This document shows positions 1 through 8,625 of a stretch of 64,000 nt of DNA, in pieces (position 1 is the first letter of the stretch; every line of letters starts with the position of its first letter). Source of the stretch: WTGA01 sp965214055 (GTDB lineage Bacteria; Pseudomonadota; Gammaproteobacteria; Arenicellales; Poriferihabitantaceae); the NCBI GenBank assembly GCA_965214055.1, contig OZ243931.1, positions 868,001 through 932,000 of the forward strand, written 5' to 3'. A model generated the notes under the pieces. It searched no databases and was not told where the DNA came from. It worked only from the letters and a program-made list of their open reading frames with translations. A program made the position numbers and the translations under genes.

Positions 1-2
1 TT

Positions 3-692
3 GCTGAAAGTAATGGCGATTTCTTAATTTTTCTGGATGCCGACGACGAACTTGCTGAAAACGCTCTTGAGTATCTTGAGCAAACCATTGATCAAAATCC
101 TTCTATAGATATGGTCATCGGTGCGCACATTTCAGTGCAACCCGATGGCCAAAAAAAATTACGTTCCAGAGAGCCTTTAGCACAAAATAAAGAACACCAA
201 TTCAAGAAGTACCTTTTGGAGGGGAAATTACCTATTTCCAATGGTGCGACAGCAATGCATCGGAAAATTTTTGTGAGATATCAATATCCAGAGCATTTTT
301 GTTGTGTCGAAGACATCCCCGTGTTTTCCTATGCTCTTGCTAACTTTCAGTGTATGACTCTAAATAAACCGATTGCATTGATACATAAGCATGACGATAG
401 TAGGCGAAACAATGCCGCATTAAATTTATCTGTTGGCATGTCGCTTCTGGACGAAATATTTTCTCCACAGCGCCTCCCCGAAAATCTGCTCGCTTATAGA
501 AACCAATATGAAACAATTAGGTCCTTGAGCCTATTCCGGACTCTATATGTTTCTGGTGAGTACGCTAAATCCCTTGAATACTTTATCCAAGCTGTAAACA
601 ATTCCCCCTCAACACTATTACGTTTCTCATATTTGAGTAAAGCAATTCGAGCTGTTTTTTACTTATACTCGCAAAAGAAACCAACACGATAA
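3..692 (+). CDS. Family 2 glycosyltransferase, 5' end outside the window
   Basis: The reading frame is already open at the left edge, so the N-terminus is missing. The visible part starts with a run typical of the GT-A nucleotide-sugar site, FLDADDEL, in which DADD is the metal-binding DxD-type motif of family 2 glycosyltransferases. The next 150 residues are variable, as expected for the acceptor half, and include ISNGATAMHRKIF and EDIPVFSYAL. It probably transfers a sugar to a surface polysaccharide at the cytoplasmic face of the membrane; donor and acceptor cannot be deduced. It is AT-rich like the FkbM gene beyond groESL, and the two were probably one polysaccharide locus. Family call is firm, specificity unknown. 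Confidence 0.8.
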   Translation, partial: AESNGDFLIFLDADDELAENALEYLEQTIDQNPSIDMVIGAHISVQPDGQKKLRSREPLAQNKEHQFKKYLLEGKLPISNGATAMHRKIFVRYQYPEHFCCVEDIPVFSYALANFQCMTLNKPIALIHKHDDSRRNNAALNLSVGMSLLDEIFSPQRLPENLLAYRNQYETIRSLSLFRTLYVSGEYAKSLEYFIQAVNNSPSTLLRFSYLSKAIRAVFYLYSQKKPTR

Positions 693-756
693 GCTGTGGA
701 AAATCATCCGTTGCAAGGTACCCCGAATTGTGTGTGCCAATTATTGTTCCCACATA

Positions 757-787
757 GTAAAAAAGGCCCCAGATGAGGCCTTTTTTA
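757..787. terminator. Bidirectional terminator between the glycosyltransferase gene and groEL
   Basis: A perfect 12-bp inverted repeat (GTAAAAAAGGCC and its complement) closes an 8-nt loop. The A and T tracts inside the arms give a U-run on both strands. It lies between two convergent genes and fits a terminator for both. Confidence 0.85.
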
Positions 788-806
788 CAGGGAATCAAAC
801 AGAGAA

Positions 807-2447
807 TTACATCATACCCCCCATACCCCCCATACCGCCCATATCAGGCATCGGAGGAGCAGGCTTGTCTTCAGGTATTTCTGCAATCATCGCCTCGGTG
901 GTGATCAGGAGACCGGCAATAGATGCTGCATTTTGAAGTGCAGTTCGAGTAACCTTGGTAGGGTCCAGAATACCCATGTCGATCATATCGCCATATTCAC
1001 CGGTGCTGGCGTTATACCCGTAATTTCCCTTTTTGCTTGCCACATTATTCAGAACAACAGAACCATCATCACCAGCGTTGTTTACGATTTGGCGCAGAGG
1101 TTCTTCCAGCGAACGAAGGACAATGGTGATACCAGTATTTTGATCCTGGTTGTCACCCTTTACTTTACTTACCGCACCGGCACATCGCACCAGTGAGGTG
1201 CCGCCACCTGGAATAACACCTTCTTCAACGGCCGCCCGGGTAGCATGCAATGCGTCCTCAACACGCGCTTTCTTCTCTTTCATTTCAACTTCAGTTGCAG
1301 CTCCGACCTTGATTACGGCAACACCGCCGGCAAGCTTGGCAACACGTTCCTGCATTTTTTCACGGTCATAGTCTGAAGTGGCTTCTTCAATTTGAGCCCG
1401 AATCTGGTTGACTCGACCTTCGATTTCGCTAGAACTTCCTGCTCCGTCAATAACGGTGGTATTTTCTTTGGATACCTGAATACGCTTGGCCTGACCAAGG
1501 TCTTCCAGAGAAACGGAATCAAGGCTCATGCCAACTTCTTCAGAAATCACCTGCCCACCTGTCAGAATAGCAATATCCTGGAGCATGGCTTTTCGACGGT
1601 CACCGAAACCGGGGGCTTTGACCGCACAAACCTTGACGATTCCACGGATGTTGTTAACAACCAGAGTCGCCAGTGCTTCGCCATCCACATCTTCTGCTAT
1701 TACCATCAGTGGGCGGCTGGATTTTGCTACGCCTTCCAGGGTTGGTAACAGATCCCGTATGTTGGAGATTTTTTTGTCGTGTATCAGAACATAAGGATTT
1801 TCCAGGTCAACGGCCATGCTGTCTTGGTCGTTAATGAAATAAGGAGACAGATAACCACGGTCGAACTGCATACCTTCAACCACTTCCAGTTCATTTTCCA
1901 GAGTATTGCCTTCCTCAACAGTGATCACACCTTCCTTTCCTACTTTTTCCATTGCTTCGGCAATGATATTGCCTATATTATTGTCAGCATTGGCTGAAAC
2001 GGTGCCAACCTGGGCAATTTCTTTGTGGTCAGTGCAGGGCCGGGAGAGTACTTTTAGGTCTTCCACTGCAACACCGACAGCTTTATCGATTCCTCGCTTG
2101 AGGTCCATGGGGTTCATCCCAGCCGCAACCGCTTTCAAACCTTCGCGGACTATGCATTGCGCAAGTACAGTAGCAGTGGTAGTTCCATCGCCTGCGACAT
2201 CAGAAGTTTTGGAAGCGACTTCCTTAACCATCTGTGCACCCATGTTTTCAAGCTTGTCTTTCAGCTCGATTTCTTTCGCAACAGATACCCCATCTTTTGT
2301 TACCGTCGGTGCACCAAAAGATTTATCTAGCACCACGTTGCGGCCTTTAGGACCAAGTGTCACTCTCACGGCATCTGCCAGGGTGTTTACGCCCTTGAGC
2401 ATGCGAGACCGTGCATTATCGCCAAATACGACTTCTTTAGCAGCCAT
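807..2447 (-). CDS. groL: Chaperonin GroEL (60 kDa)
   Basis: ATP-driven chaperonin subunit that forms the double heptameric ring and folds cytosolic proteins inside a cavity capped by GroES. The 546-residue length is standard. The sequence starts AAKEVVFGDNAR, carries the nucleotide-binding GPKGRNVVLDKSFG and DGTTTATVLAQ segments, and ends in the Gly-Met tail GGMGGMGGMM. It lies 35 bp downstream of groES in the usual groES-groEL order and shares its CIRCE-controlled promoter. No sign of damage. Confidence 0.99.
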   Translation of the reverse strand: MAAKEVVFGDNARSRMLKGVNTLADAVRVTLGPKGRNVVLDKSFGAPTVTKDGVSVAKEIELKDKLENMGAQMVKEVASKTSDVAGDGTTTATVLAQCIVREGLKAVAAGMNPMDLKRGIDKAVGVAVEDLKVLSRPCTDHKEIAQVGTVSANADNNIGNIIAEAMEKVGKEGVITVEEGNTLENELEVVEGMQFDRGYLSPYFINDQDSMAVDLENPYVLIHDKKISNIRDLLPTLEGVAKSSRPLMVIAEDVDGEALATLVVNNIRGIVKVCAVKAPGFGDRRKAMLQDIAILTGGQVISEEVGMSLDSVSLEDLGQAKRIQVSKENTTVIDGAGSSSEIEGRVNQIRAQIEEATSDYDREKMQERVAKLAGGVAVIKVGAATEVEMKEKKARVEDALHATRAAVEEGVIPGGGTSLVRCAGAVSKVKGDNQDQNTGITIVLRSLEEPLRQIVNNAGDDGSVVLNNVASKKGNYGYNASTGEYGDMIDMGILDPTKVTRTALQNAASIAGLLITTEAMIAEIPEDKPAPPMPDMGGMGGMGGMM

Positions 2448-2482
2448 AGTTAATTATCCTCAAAAATTGTTCTGTTTATGGA

Positions 2483-2773
2483 TTAGCCTTCGATAATCCC
2501 CATGATGTCGTCTTCACGCATCACAAGTACTTCTTCGCCATCTACCTTGACTTCGGTGCCGGAATATTTTCCAAACAACACTTTGTCTCCAACTTTCACG
2601 TCGAGACCTCGTTGTTCTCCGTTGTCAAGAATTTTGCCATTACCTACTGCGAGAACCTCACCTTGCATCGGTTTTTCGGTCGCGGAGTCGGGAATGACAA
2701 TGCCACCGGGGCTGGTGCGTTCGTCTTCGACACGTCGAACGACGACACGATCATGAAGTGGACGGATATTCAT
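2483..2773 (-). CDS. groS: Co-chaperonin GroES (10 kDa)
   Basis: Ninety-six residues, the normal length. It has the conserved start MNIRPLHDRVVVRR, the mobile-loop region around TSPGGIVIPDSA that contacts GroEL, and the typical C-terminal part VMREDDIMGIIEG. It forms the heptameric lid on GroEL. A good ribosome-binding site (AGGAG) lies about 10 nt upstream of the ATG. First gene of the groESL operon. Confidence 0.99.
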   Translation of the reverse strand: MNIRPLHDRVVVRRVEDERTSPGGIVIPDSATEKPMQGEVLAVGNGKILDNGEQRGLDVKVGDKVLFGKYSGTEVKVDGEEVLVMREDDIMGIIEG

Positions 2774-2840
2774 ACGTTCATTTCTCCTATGATTGTTAAT
2801 TGAAATTGATATCTTAAATGTTATGCGGTACTACAAAAAT

Positions 2841-2875
2841 ATTATTAGCACTCACATTGAGTGAGTGCTAATAAT
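2841..2875. promoter_or_regulatory. CIRCE operator for HrcA, upstream of groESL
   Basis: The sequence matches the CIRCE consensus exactly: TTAGCACTC (2845-2853), a 9-nt spacer, then GAGTGCTAA (2863-2871). The symmetry extends to 13 bp per arm. CIRCE is bound by the repressor HrcA, which is released on heat shock. It lies about 70-100 bp before groES and overlaps the proposed -10 box. HrcA control of groE, rather than sigma-32 alone, is found in only part of the gammaproteobacteria. Confidence 0.97.
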
Positions 2876-2898
2876 AGTGTCGTCGACAGAAAAATCAA
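2871..2898 (-). promoter_or_regulatory. Probable sigma-70 promoter of groESL
   Basis: Read on the minus strand, TTGATT (2898-2893) is followed after 16 nt by TATTAT (2876-2871). The -10 box overlaps the outer end of the CIRCE arm, so bound HrcA would block RNA polymerase. Prediction from sequence only. Confidence 0.55.
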
Positions 2899-2970
2899 TG
2901 GTTGGAAAGCAAAAACATACTAAAAATGCATATATTTATTCTTGGTCAAACTATTGGGCCGTGAAAGAAG

Positions 2971-3906
2971 ATGGATATCAGGTTGTTTGAGGATCATTCT
3001 GGAATTACAATGCACGCCCAACGCAAAACCTTCAATATTCAAGTTAGAATGCGAAGATATAGATATCTATCAAACTTAAGGCTTCTTCTAATTCATCCGG
3101 TAAGAGGAATGAGACGTATTGCATCCAGATATTTGAGGGCAGTTAACATCGAATATGCGAAGAATTACCCTAAAATCGCTTGTTTTTCATCAAATTCTGT
3201 GACTATCGATATATTATTAAACGGGTGCTATGCGATTAAAGAATTGGATTTTTTTAGCATCCAGGGTTTTTCCAAAACTCAAAAAACAAAAACAATCAGT
3301 GTGTCTGGACATTGGGGCAAACATCGGAAATCACGCACTGTATCTGGCAGACTACTTTGACAAAATAATTGCTTTTGAACCTCATCCCAAAACATATCGG
3401 CTTTTGGAAATTAACACAGAACTTGTTGATAATGTTCGTCCCGTTAATAAAGGATGTTCGAACGTTAAAAGAAAGACCTTGGCATTTGAGCCGTTGATGA
3501 ATGTTGGCGGAACATTTATCTCAGGGGGGGGACGACGACGACTCCATTAGCTCGAATGGCACATTATAATAGAGTTGAATTTAATCTGGATTTACTGGAC
3601 GATACGAAAATGGTGGACGATGGTCAAACTATTAACTTCATAAAAATTGATGTCGAAGACCACGAACTGGAATGCTATGAAGGAGCTGTTAATCTTCTCA
3701 ATGAGCATAAATCCGTGATGGCTTCGAGCATATCAAATGGAAAAAGTTCGGCCATCGAGTATTTGAAGAAGAATAACTATAGGTTCATTTATGAGTTGCG
3801 AAAAACCAGATCAGGAAGAGAGGCTAATTTTGATCTTTTTCTTACGGATAGGCTGACACATAAACATCACTCAATGGTCATTTGTTCTCAATACAACCTG
3901 AACTGA
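2971..3906 (+). pseudogene. FkbM-family methyltransferase, frameshifted at two homopolymer tracts
   Basis: FkbM-family enzymes O-methylate sugars or other small acceptors using S-adenosylmethionine. The frame starting at 2971 runs to the ELDFF region. The SAM-binding motif VCLDIGANIGNHALYLADYF and the AFEPHPKTY motif are in the next frame. The C-terminal third (INFIKIDVEDHELECYEGA) is back in the first frame. The first break fits one extra T in a T7 tract at 3249-3255: with six T's the frame continues as ELDFLASRVFPKL. The second break lies at a G8 tract, 3524-3531, and needs six or nine G's to restore the frame. Both breaks being in homopolymers suggests slippage, either biological on-off switching or sequencing error. 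All family motifs are otherwise present. Confidence 0.85.
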
Positions 3907-3986
3907 GAAAGTACCCGACCTTCTTTTGCAAGACTATTGCATTAGACAATTTAATCCCCACCGCCACTCCGAGATGCAATCAATCC

Positions 3987-4286
3987 ATGAACCAAAAACT
4001 GCTTCGACAGCCCCCATCGCATAAGACCCGCATTACCACAAGTTGTACCACGCTTTGCACGATGCTTGTGTTTGCCGGGACAGGACCAGCCTACGCATAC
4101 GTTGACCCCGGGACGGCGAGTATTTTTCTTCAGGCTGTGATTGGTGCTATAGCCATTGCGGGGATCTATTTTCGCGGTTGGATATCCAAGATTTTGGGAC
4201 TATTCAGTCGTAGTCGAAAAAACAAGGATGACCTGTCCCAATCCAATCTGGCGGAGGTTGAGGAACACAACGCCGATGACCGTTGA
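3987..4286 (+). CDS. Small membrane protein with YVDPGT motif
   Basis: About 99 residues. A basic N-terminus and a hydrophobic stretch end in a likely signal-peptide site (GTGPAYA). Then comes YVDPGTASIFLQ, a second hydrophobic segment (AVIGAIAIAGIYF) and a charged tail. Small proteins with this YVDPGT start are often found before methyltransferase and phosphatase-superfamily genes in polysaccharide clusters; their function is not established. I chose ATG 3987 over the in-frame ATG at 3882 because the earlier one overlaps the FkbM gene and adds a non-conserved extension. The 3' end overlaps the next gene by 11 bp, suggesting translational coupling. Confidence 0.7.
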   Translation: MNQKLLRQPPSHKTRITTSCTTLCTMLVFAGTGPAYAYVDPGTASIFLQAVIGAIAIAGIYFRGWISKILGLFSRSRKNKDDLSQSNLAEVEEHNADDR

Positions 4287-5664
4287 TCCGGCTTCCTATC
4301 GGGACCCATCCGGCCATGTTCATATAGAGGGGGAGCGCATATTTCGTACTGTAACGCCACACGGTCGGGCGGAATATGAATTTATTCGTGATAGTGGTGC
4401 ACTCAATGAATTGATTGAACGTGGTTTGCTGATTGGGGCAACCGAAGTTGAGAGGTCCGTTCTCGCTGGCACTGGTCCGCAAGATTTGATCCTTGAACAT
4501 CCAAAAATCCCTGTTCTTTCCTATCCATATGAATGGCCTTTCAGGGCATTGAAAGCAGCGGCACTGCTTCATCTTGATATCCAGCTTGATGTACTCAAGA
4601 ACAACATCGCACTGTCGGATGCATCGGCATTCAATATCCAGTTTCTTGGCGGCAAACCAATTTTTATTGATTACCTGTCGTTTCGACGTTATCAGGATGG
4701 TGAACCGTGGTTCGGTCATCGGCAATTTTGCGAACAGTTTCTCAATCCATTAATCTTGCAAGCCAAACTGGGCATACCGTTCCATGCGGCATACCGAGGA
4801 CGGCCTGACGGAATCGAATCGGTCAGCCTCTCGCCTTTACTCAAGCTTCGACACAAATGGTCTCTGACCGTATTCAGCCATGTGACCTTGCTCGCCCGTT
4901 CGCAGAACCGTGTGGATGCGAGCATGCTTAAAGAAGCCCAGGCAGCGCAAGTTCGGGGCATCCAACGTGACCGCTATCGCGCTATATTACTGCAACTCCG
5001 CCAGTTTATTTCTCATCTCAAACCTGCGGAAAGAACACAAACGACATGGGAGACCTACGCAAATGACAATACCTACGAAACCGTAGAGGCCGCTGCCAAG
5101 CGCGCAGTCGTTGAACGTTTTGTGGCGGACAGTCAACCTAATCTTTTGATTGATCTCGGATGCAATACGGGGGACTACAGCCAGATCGCACTGTCCTGTG
5201 GAGCCAAGTATGTGGTTGGTCTTGACAGCGATCACGGTGCCATCGAACGCGCCTTTAGGCGGTCCGTTGATGACGATCTGAACTTTCTTCCACTTATTCA
5301 AGATCTGGGAAATCCTACGCCCGGCCTTGGTTGGAACGGCCGCGAGAGACAGAGTATGAGTGGTCGTCTGGCCCGAGCGGATGGTGTGCTGGCACTTGCC
5401 CTTGTCCATCACCTGGCGATCGCACGCAATATCCCACTCGATAAGGTTGTCAATGCTATTGTCGCCACGGCACCTCGTGGGGTAATCGAGTTCGTGCCGA
5501 AAGACGATCCCACGGTCCAGATTATGCTTACGTTGCGGGAGGATATATTTGCTTCATACAATCGTGAAACCTTCATTAATGTCTTGGAACGTCGAGCGAC
5601 TGTCATTGCACATGAAACTGTTTCGGAGAGTGGGCGGGAGTTGTTCCGTTTTCACCGGGATTAG
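4276..5664 (+). CDS. SAM-dependent methyltransferase of a polysaccharide cluster (NoeA-like)
   Basis: About 462 residues. The C-terminal half carries a class I SAM-binding motif, LLIDLGCNTGDYSQIAL, followed by the acidic loop VVGLDSDHGAIE. The N-terminal 280 residues contain FNIQFLGGKPIFIDYLSF and resemble the long, uncharacterised N-terminal regions of methyltransferases near nodulation or capsule genes. I placed the start at ATG 4276, since the longer frame from 4156 only extends into the preceding gene. It sits between the small YVDPGT membrane protein and the membrane phosphatase-fold protein, a trio that appears to be one unit. The substrate, probably a glycan, is unknown. Confidence 0.75.
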   Translation: MTVDPASYRDPSGHVHIEGERIFRTVTPHGRAEYEFIRDSGALNELIERGLLIGATEVERSVLAGTGPQDLILEHPKIPVLSYPYEWPFRALKAAALLHLDIQLDVLKNNIALSDASAFNIQFLGGKPIFIDYLSFRRYQDGEPWFGHRQFCEQFLNPLILQAKLGIPFHAAYRGRPDGIESVSLSPLLKLRHKWSLTVFSHVTLLARSQNRVDASMLKEAQAAQVRGIQRDRYRAILLQLRQFISHLKPAERTQTTWETYANDNTYETVEAAAKRAVVERFVADSQPNLLIDLGCNTGDYSQIALSCGAKYVVGLDSDHGAIERAFRRSVDDDLNFLPLIQDLGNPTPGLGWNGRERQSMSGRLARADGVLALALVHHLAIARNIPLDKVVNAIVATAPRGVIEFVPKDDPTVQIMLTLREDIFASYNRETFINVLERRATVIAHETVSESGRELFRFHRD

Positions 5665-5724
5665 CAGTACCGGGATTGGGCAATTTCTGTTTATTTCACA
5701 TAATACTTTCAGGATAGGCTAACT

Positions 5725-7476
5725 ATGGCGGGTTACTTTACGCGTGTTTGGCAACTAGTCGTTGACTTTATTCTGCGTAACAAGCGCATTCTGGCTAGTG
5801 TTTACGGCCTCTACATTTTCTACGCTATTGCCAATCATCTGATATTGCCGAGCCGCTCAATGGACCCGATTTTCATATTGACAGGACTCTCTCGGACCAC
5901 CCAGTTTTTAGCTGTATCAATGGTATTTGGCATACTGCTATTGATCTGGGGTTTAGCAGGCAAAATGCGGAGGCAACCGATCGACCTGAATTCGAATTGT
6001 GCATTCCGACGCGGTATCGTATTGCTGTTCGTCTTCATATTTCTGAATAGTCTGGCAGCATCGCTCCGCGCAGTTTTTGATGACGTATCGAGTGAACACT
6101 ACGTGCTGCTGTTTACTTGGGTTTTTATCGTTCTAGTGGTTCAGTCCGTAATTATCTACGCCATACTTTCGCTGATACAGAAATCGTGGGTTCATCTTGT
6201 TTTGCTGGCGGTGCTCAGTACGTTCAATTTTTTCGCGCTGTATTTGGCATTGTCTGGCCGATTTTCGACGTTACCCATAAATTCCCAAGCCATCCTGGTT
6301 TTTTTAATATTTCTGTCTTACATCTCCCTATTCGTACTCATTGGAAAGCATGTTTTGTCCTTGCGCAACGTTAATTTCGTGTTGGGGGTGACCGCATTGA
6401 GCATGTTTGTATTCCTTGTGTTCTCGGTGTTTTACGTGCCAAGAAATGACAGTGAACTGGCATCATTTTCCGATATCCAGTTCCGCACTACACCCAACAT
6501 TCATATCCTTGCAGTCGATGCTCTCATTCCTGCCTCTTTGGCTCAAAAACACATGGGGCTCTCCGATTTACCCTATGACCAAGTGTTGGTGGGGGATGAT
6601 AAAACCGCCATCGTTTACAAAAATTCTTTCTCAAGCCGTATTACAACCAAACTCTCGCTCAACAGCGTGATGCGACTTGCCCACACTGATTACTATCGCG
6701 AAGACCATGCTTATTTCACAGGGCGTGCCAATAGCCCTGTAACCCAGGCATTCCATTCCAATGGATACCGTATCTGGACTGGGTACAATTCATCACATTT
6801 TGGAAGGAAAGGACCATTCGTGGATTTTAATCATCCCGGACAAGACTGGCCGCTTCTCCACAGCACATTATGCCGTCTTGCTTTGCAAAACCCATTCAAA
6901 TATTTTGGGGTCTGTTATTTTATGTCGCTGATTACAGATGAGGGGGAACCAAAGGAACCATGGGCTGATCAAATCATCGACATCATCAGTCGTTCCGCAC
7001 ATGAATATGCGACACCAGCATTCACGCTTCACTATATTAGTGATCAGATTAGCCATGTACCTGGAGATTTCCGTTTATCCGACCAGCGCGCGTTGGAACA
7101 GTACATCGAACTATACCGTACTGGTGCACTAAAAATTTCCGAGATGATGGTGCAACTTCGTGACCTAGTCGAAAGCGATGACAAGCCGTCGATATTCATC
7201 GTAATAGGCGACCACGGACCGTATCTGAGTTCCGGTATAAATCCTGATGATGACGAATCATTCTTTGTGCAGGATCGATATGGAATTCTGGCTGCGATTC
7301 TGATCAACGAAACGGACTGTTCGGCAAAACAACTGAAACACTATACGCCAAGCTTCGCGACTCCGGAACGAATTCTTGCCGGTATTATGCGATGCCTCAC
7401 CCATGACCCCGTGTATTTCGATACCCTGATGAAGTTTGACGAAGACTTCAACTTCGATGAATTCCTGTATGAATGA
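5725..7476 (+). CDS. Membrane-bound alkaline-phosphatase-fold protein (sulfatase or phosphotransferase-like)
   Basis: 583 residues. The N-terminal 240 hold about six hydrophobic segments. The rest forms a periplasmic domain with alkaline-phosphatase-superfamily marks: a first metal-site strand NIHILAVDAL, a Ser/Thr-rich stretch SSRITTKLSLNS where the nucleophile would be expected, and the C-terminal metal motif FIVIGDHGPY. The layout resembles LPS phosphoethanolamine transferases and lipoteichoic-acid synthase-type enzymes, but the usual motif around the nucleophilic Thr is not clear. It may add or remove a phosphate-linked group on an extracellular glycan. It follows the methyltransferase gene after 60 bp. 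Confidence 0.7.
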   Translation: MAGYFTRVWQLVVDFILRNKRILASVYGLYIFYAIANHLILPSRSMDPIFILTGLSRTTQFLAVSMVFGILLLIWGLAGKMRRQPIDLNSNCAFRRGIVLLFVFIFLNSLAASLRAVFDDVSSEHYVLLFTWVFIVLVVQSVIIYAILSLIQKSWVHLVLLAVLSTFNFFALYLALSGRFSTLPINSQAILVFLIFLSYISLFVLIGKHVLSLRNVNFVLGVTALSMFVFLVFSVFYVPRNDSELASFSDIQFRTTPNIHILAVDALIPASLAQKHMGLSDLPYDQVLVGDDKTAIVYKNSFSSRITTKLSLNSVMRLAHTDYYREDHAYFTGRANSPVTQAFHSNGYRIWTGYNSSHFGRKGPFVDFNHPGQDWPLLHSTLCRLALQNPFKYFGVCYFMSLITDEGEPKEPWADQIIDIISRSAHEYATPAFTLHYISDQISHVPGDFRLSDQRALEQYIELYRTGALKISEMMVQLRDLVESDDKPSIFIVIGDHGPYLSSGINPDDDESFFVQDRYGILAAILINETDCSAKQLKHYTPSFATPERILAGIMRCLTHDPVYFDTLMKFDEDFNFDEFLYE

Positions 7477-7619
7477 AGGTTTGAAGGAGGATTCACGAAA
7501 GTGTCTGAATACGATCAATAGCAGACTCTTTTGCATGAAAGTGCCGGAATAAAATGTTTTCACAGAATTTCCACATTAATATTCCACAGATAACCGAATC
7601 CATATCCTCATAAAACAGT

Positions 7620-8618
7620 ATGGAAAAAAGCATATTAATCACCGGCGGTGCTGGCTATATCGGTTCACATACCGCGCTTCAATTGACCGAAGCGGGCCAT
7701 TATGTTGTGGTCCTGGACAATTTGTATTCGGGACATGAATGGGCGGTGCCCAAACAGGCAAGATTTTATGAAGGCAATATATCTGATCGCACCTTGGTAC
7801 AGAAAATAATCCAGGCCCATGCGATCTGTTCGGTGGTCCATTTTGCCGGATATACGGTTGTCCCGGAATCAATGAACAATCCGGTAAAATATTACAACAA
7901 CAATGTATTGGGTTCACTCAATCTGATTGAAACCTGTATTCACCAGGGCGTACGTAGCTTTGTGTTTTCTTCCAGCGCAGCGGTCTATGGCAATCCCCTA
8001 AGCGTTCCGGTCAACGAAACCATGCATGCCCACCCGATCAATCCCTATGGAACAACCAAACTCATTACCGAATGGACCCTGCGTGATCTGGCCAGGGCTG
8101 CATCCGGCACGTTCAGTTTTGTTGCGCTCAGATATTTTAATGTGGCCGGAGCGCATCGGGGAGGACTGTTGGGTCAGGCTACGCCGGAGGCGACCCACCT
8201 GATCAAGGTAGCCTGCCAGGCAGCCTGTGGGTCCAGAACCTCTCTTACGATTTACGGGGATGACTATGCAACCTCCGATGGAACCTGCATTCGAGACTAT
8301 ATCCATGTGGAAGATCTGGCGACTGCCCATCTTCTGGCCCTTACCTATCTTGATCGTGGCGGGGCAAATCAAATATTGAATTGCGGGTATGGCCAGGGAT
8401 TCAGCGTCCGGGAGGTCATCGACTGTATAAAAGAGGTCAGTGGGGTTGATTTCAAGGTCACAATCGGGCCACGAAGAGCCGGTGATCCCCCTGAGCTTAT
8501 CGCTGACAATACCAAAATAAATCAAGTCTTGGGTTGGAAACCACGATACAACGATCTGTCAACCATTTGTAAATCTGCCTTCATGTGGGAAAAAAAAGGG
8601 ATGGCATCCAGACGTTAA
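7620..8618 (+). CDS. galE: UDP-glucose 4-epimerase
   Basis: 332 residues, the usual length. The Rossmann NAD-binding motif GGAGYIGSHTAL is at residues 9-20. The catalytic Ser lies in FSSSAAVYG (about 116-124) and the Tyr/Lys pair in NPYGTTK (Tyr143, Lys147). It interconverts UDP-glucose and UDP-galactose, supplying galactose for LPS or capsule. It is followed after 7 bp by the WaaG-WaaP gene and probably heads that transcription unit. The substrate could be another UDP-hexose in some relatives. Confidence 0.93.
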   Translation: MEKSILITGGAGYIGSHTALQLTEAGHYVVVLDNLYSGHEWAVPKQARFYEGNISDRTLVQKIIQAHAICSVVHFAGYTVVPESMNNPVKYYNNNVLGSLNLIETCIHQGVRSFVFSSSAAVYGNPLSVPVNETMHAHPINPYGTTKLITEWTLRDLARAASGTFSFVALRYFNVAGAHRGGLLGQATPEATHLIKVACQAACGSRTSLTIYGDDYATSDGTCIRDYIHVEDLATAHLLALTYLDRGGANQILNCGYGQGFSVREVIDCIKEVSGVDFKVTIGPRRAGDPPELIADNTKINQVLGWKPRYNDLSTICKSAFMWEKKGMASRR

Positions 8619-8625
8619 TCTATGC

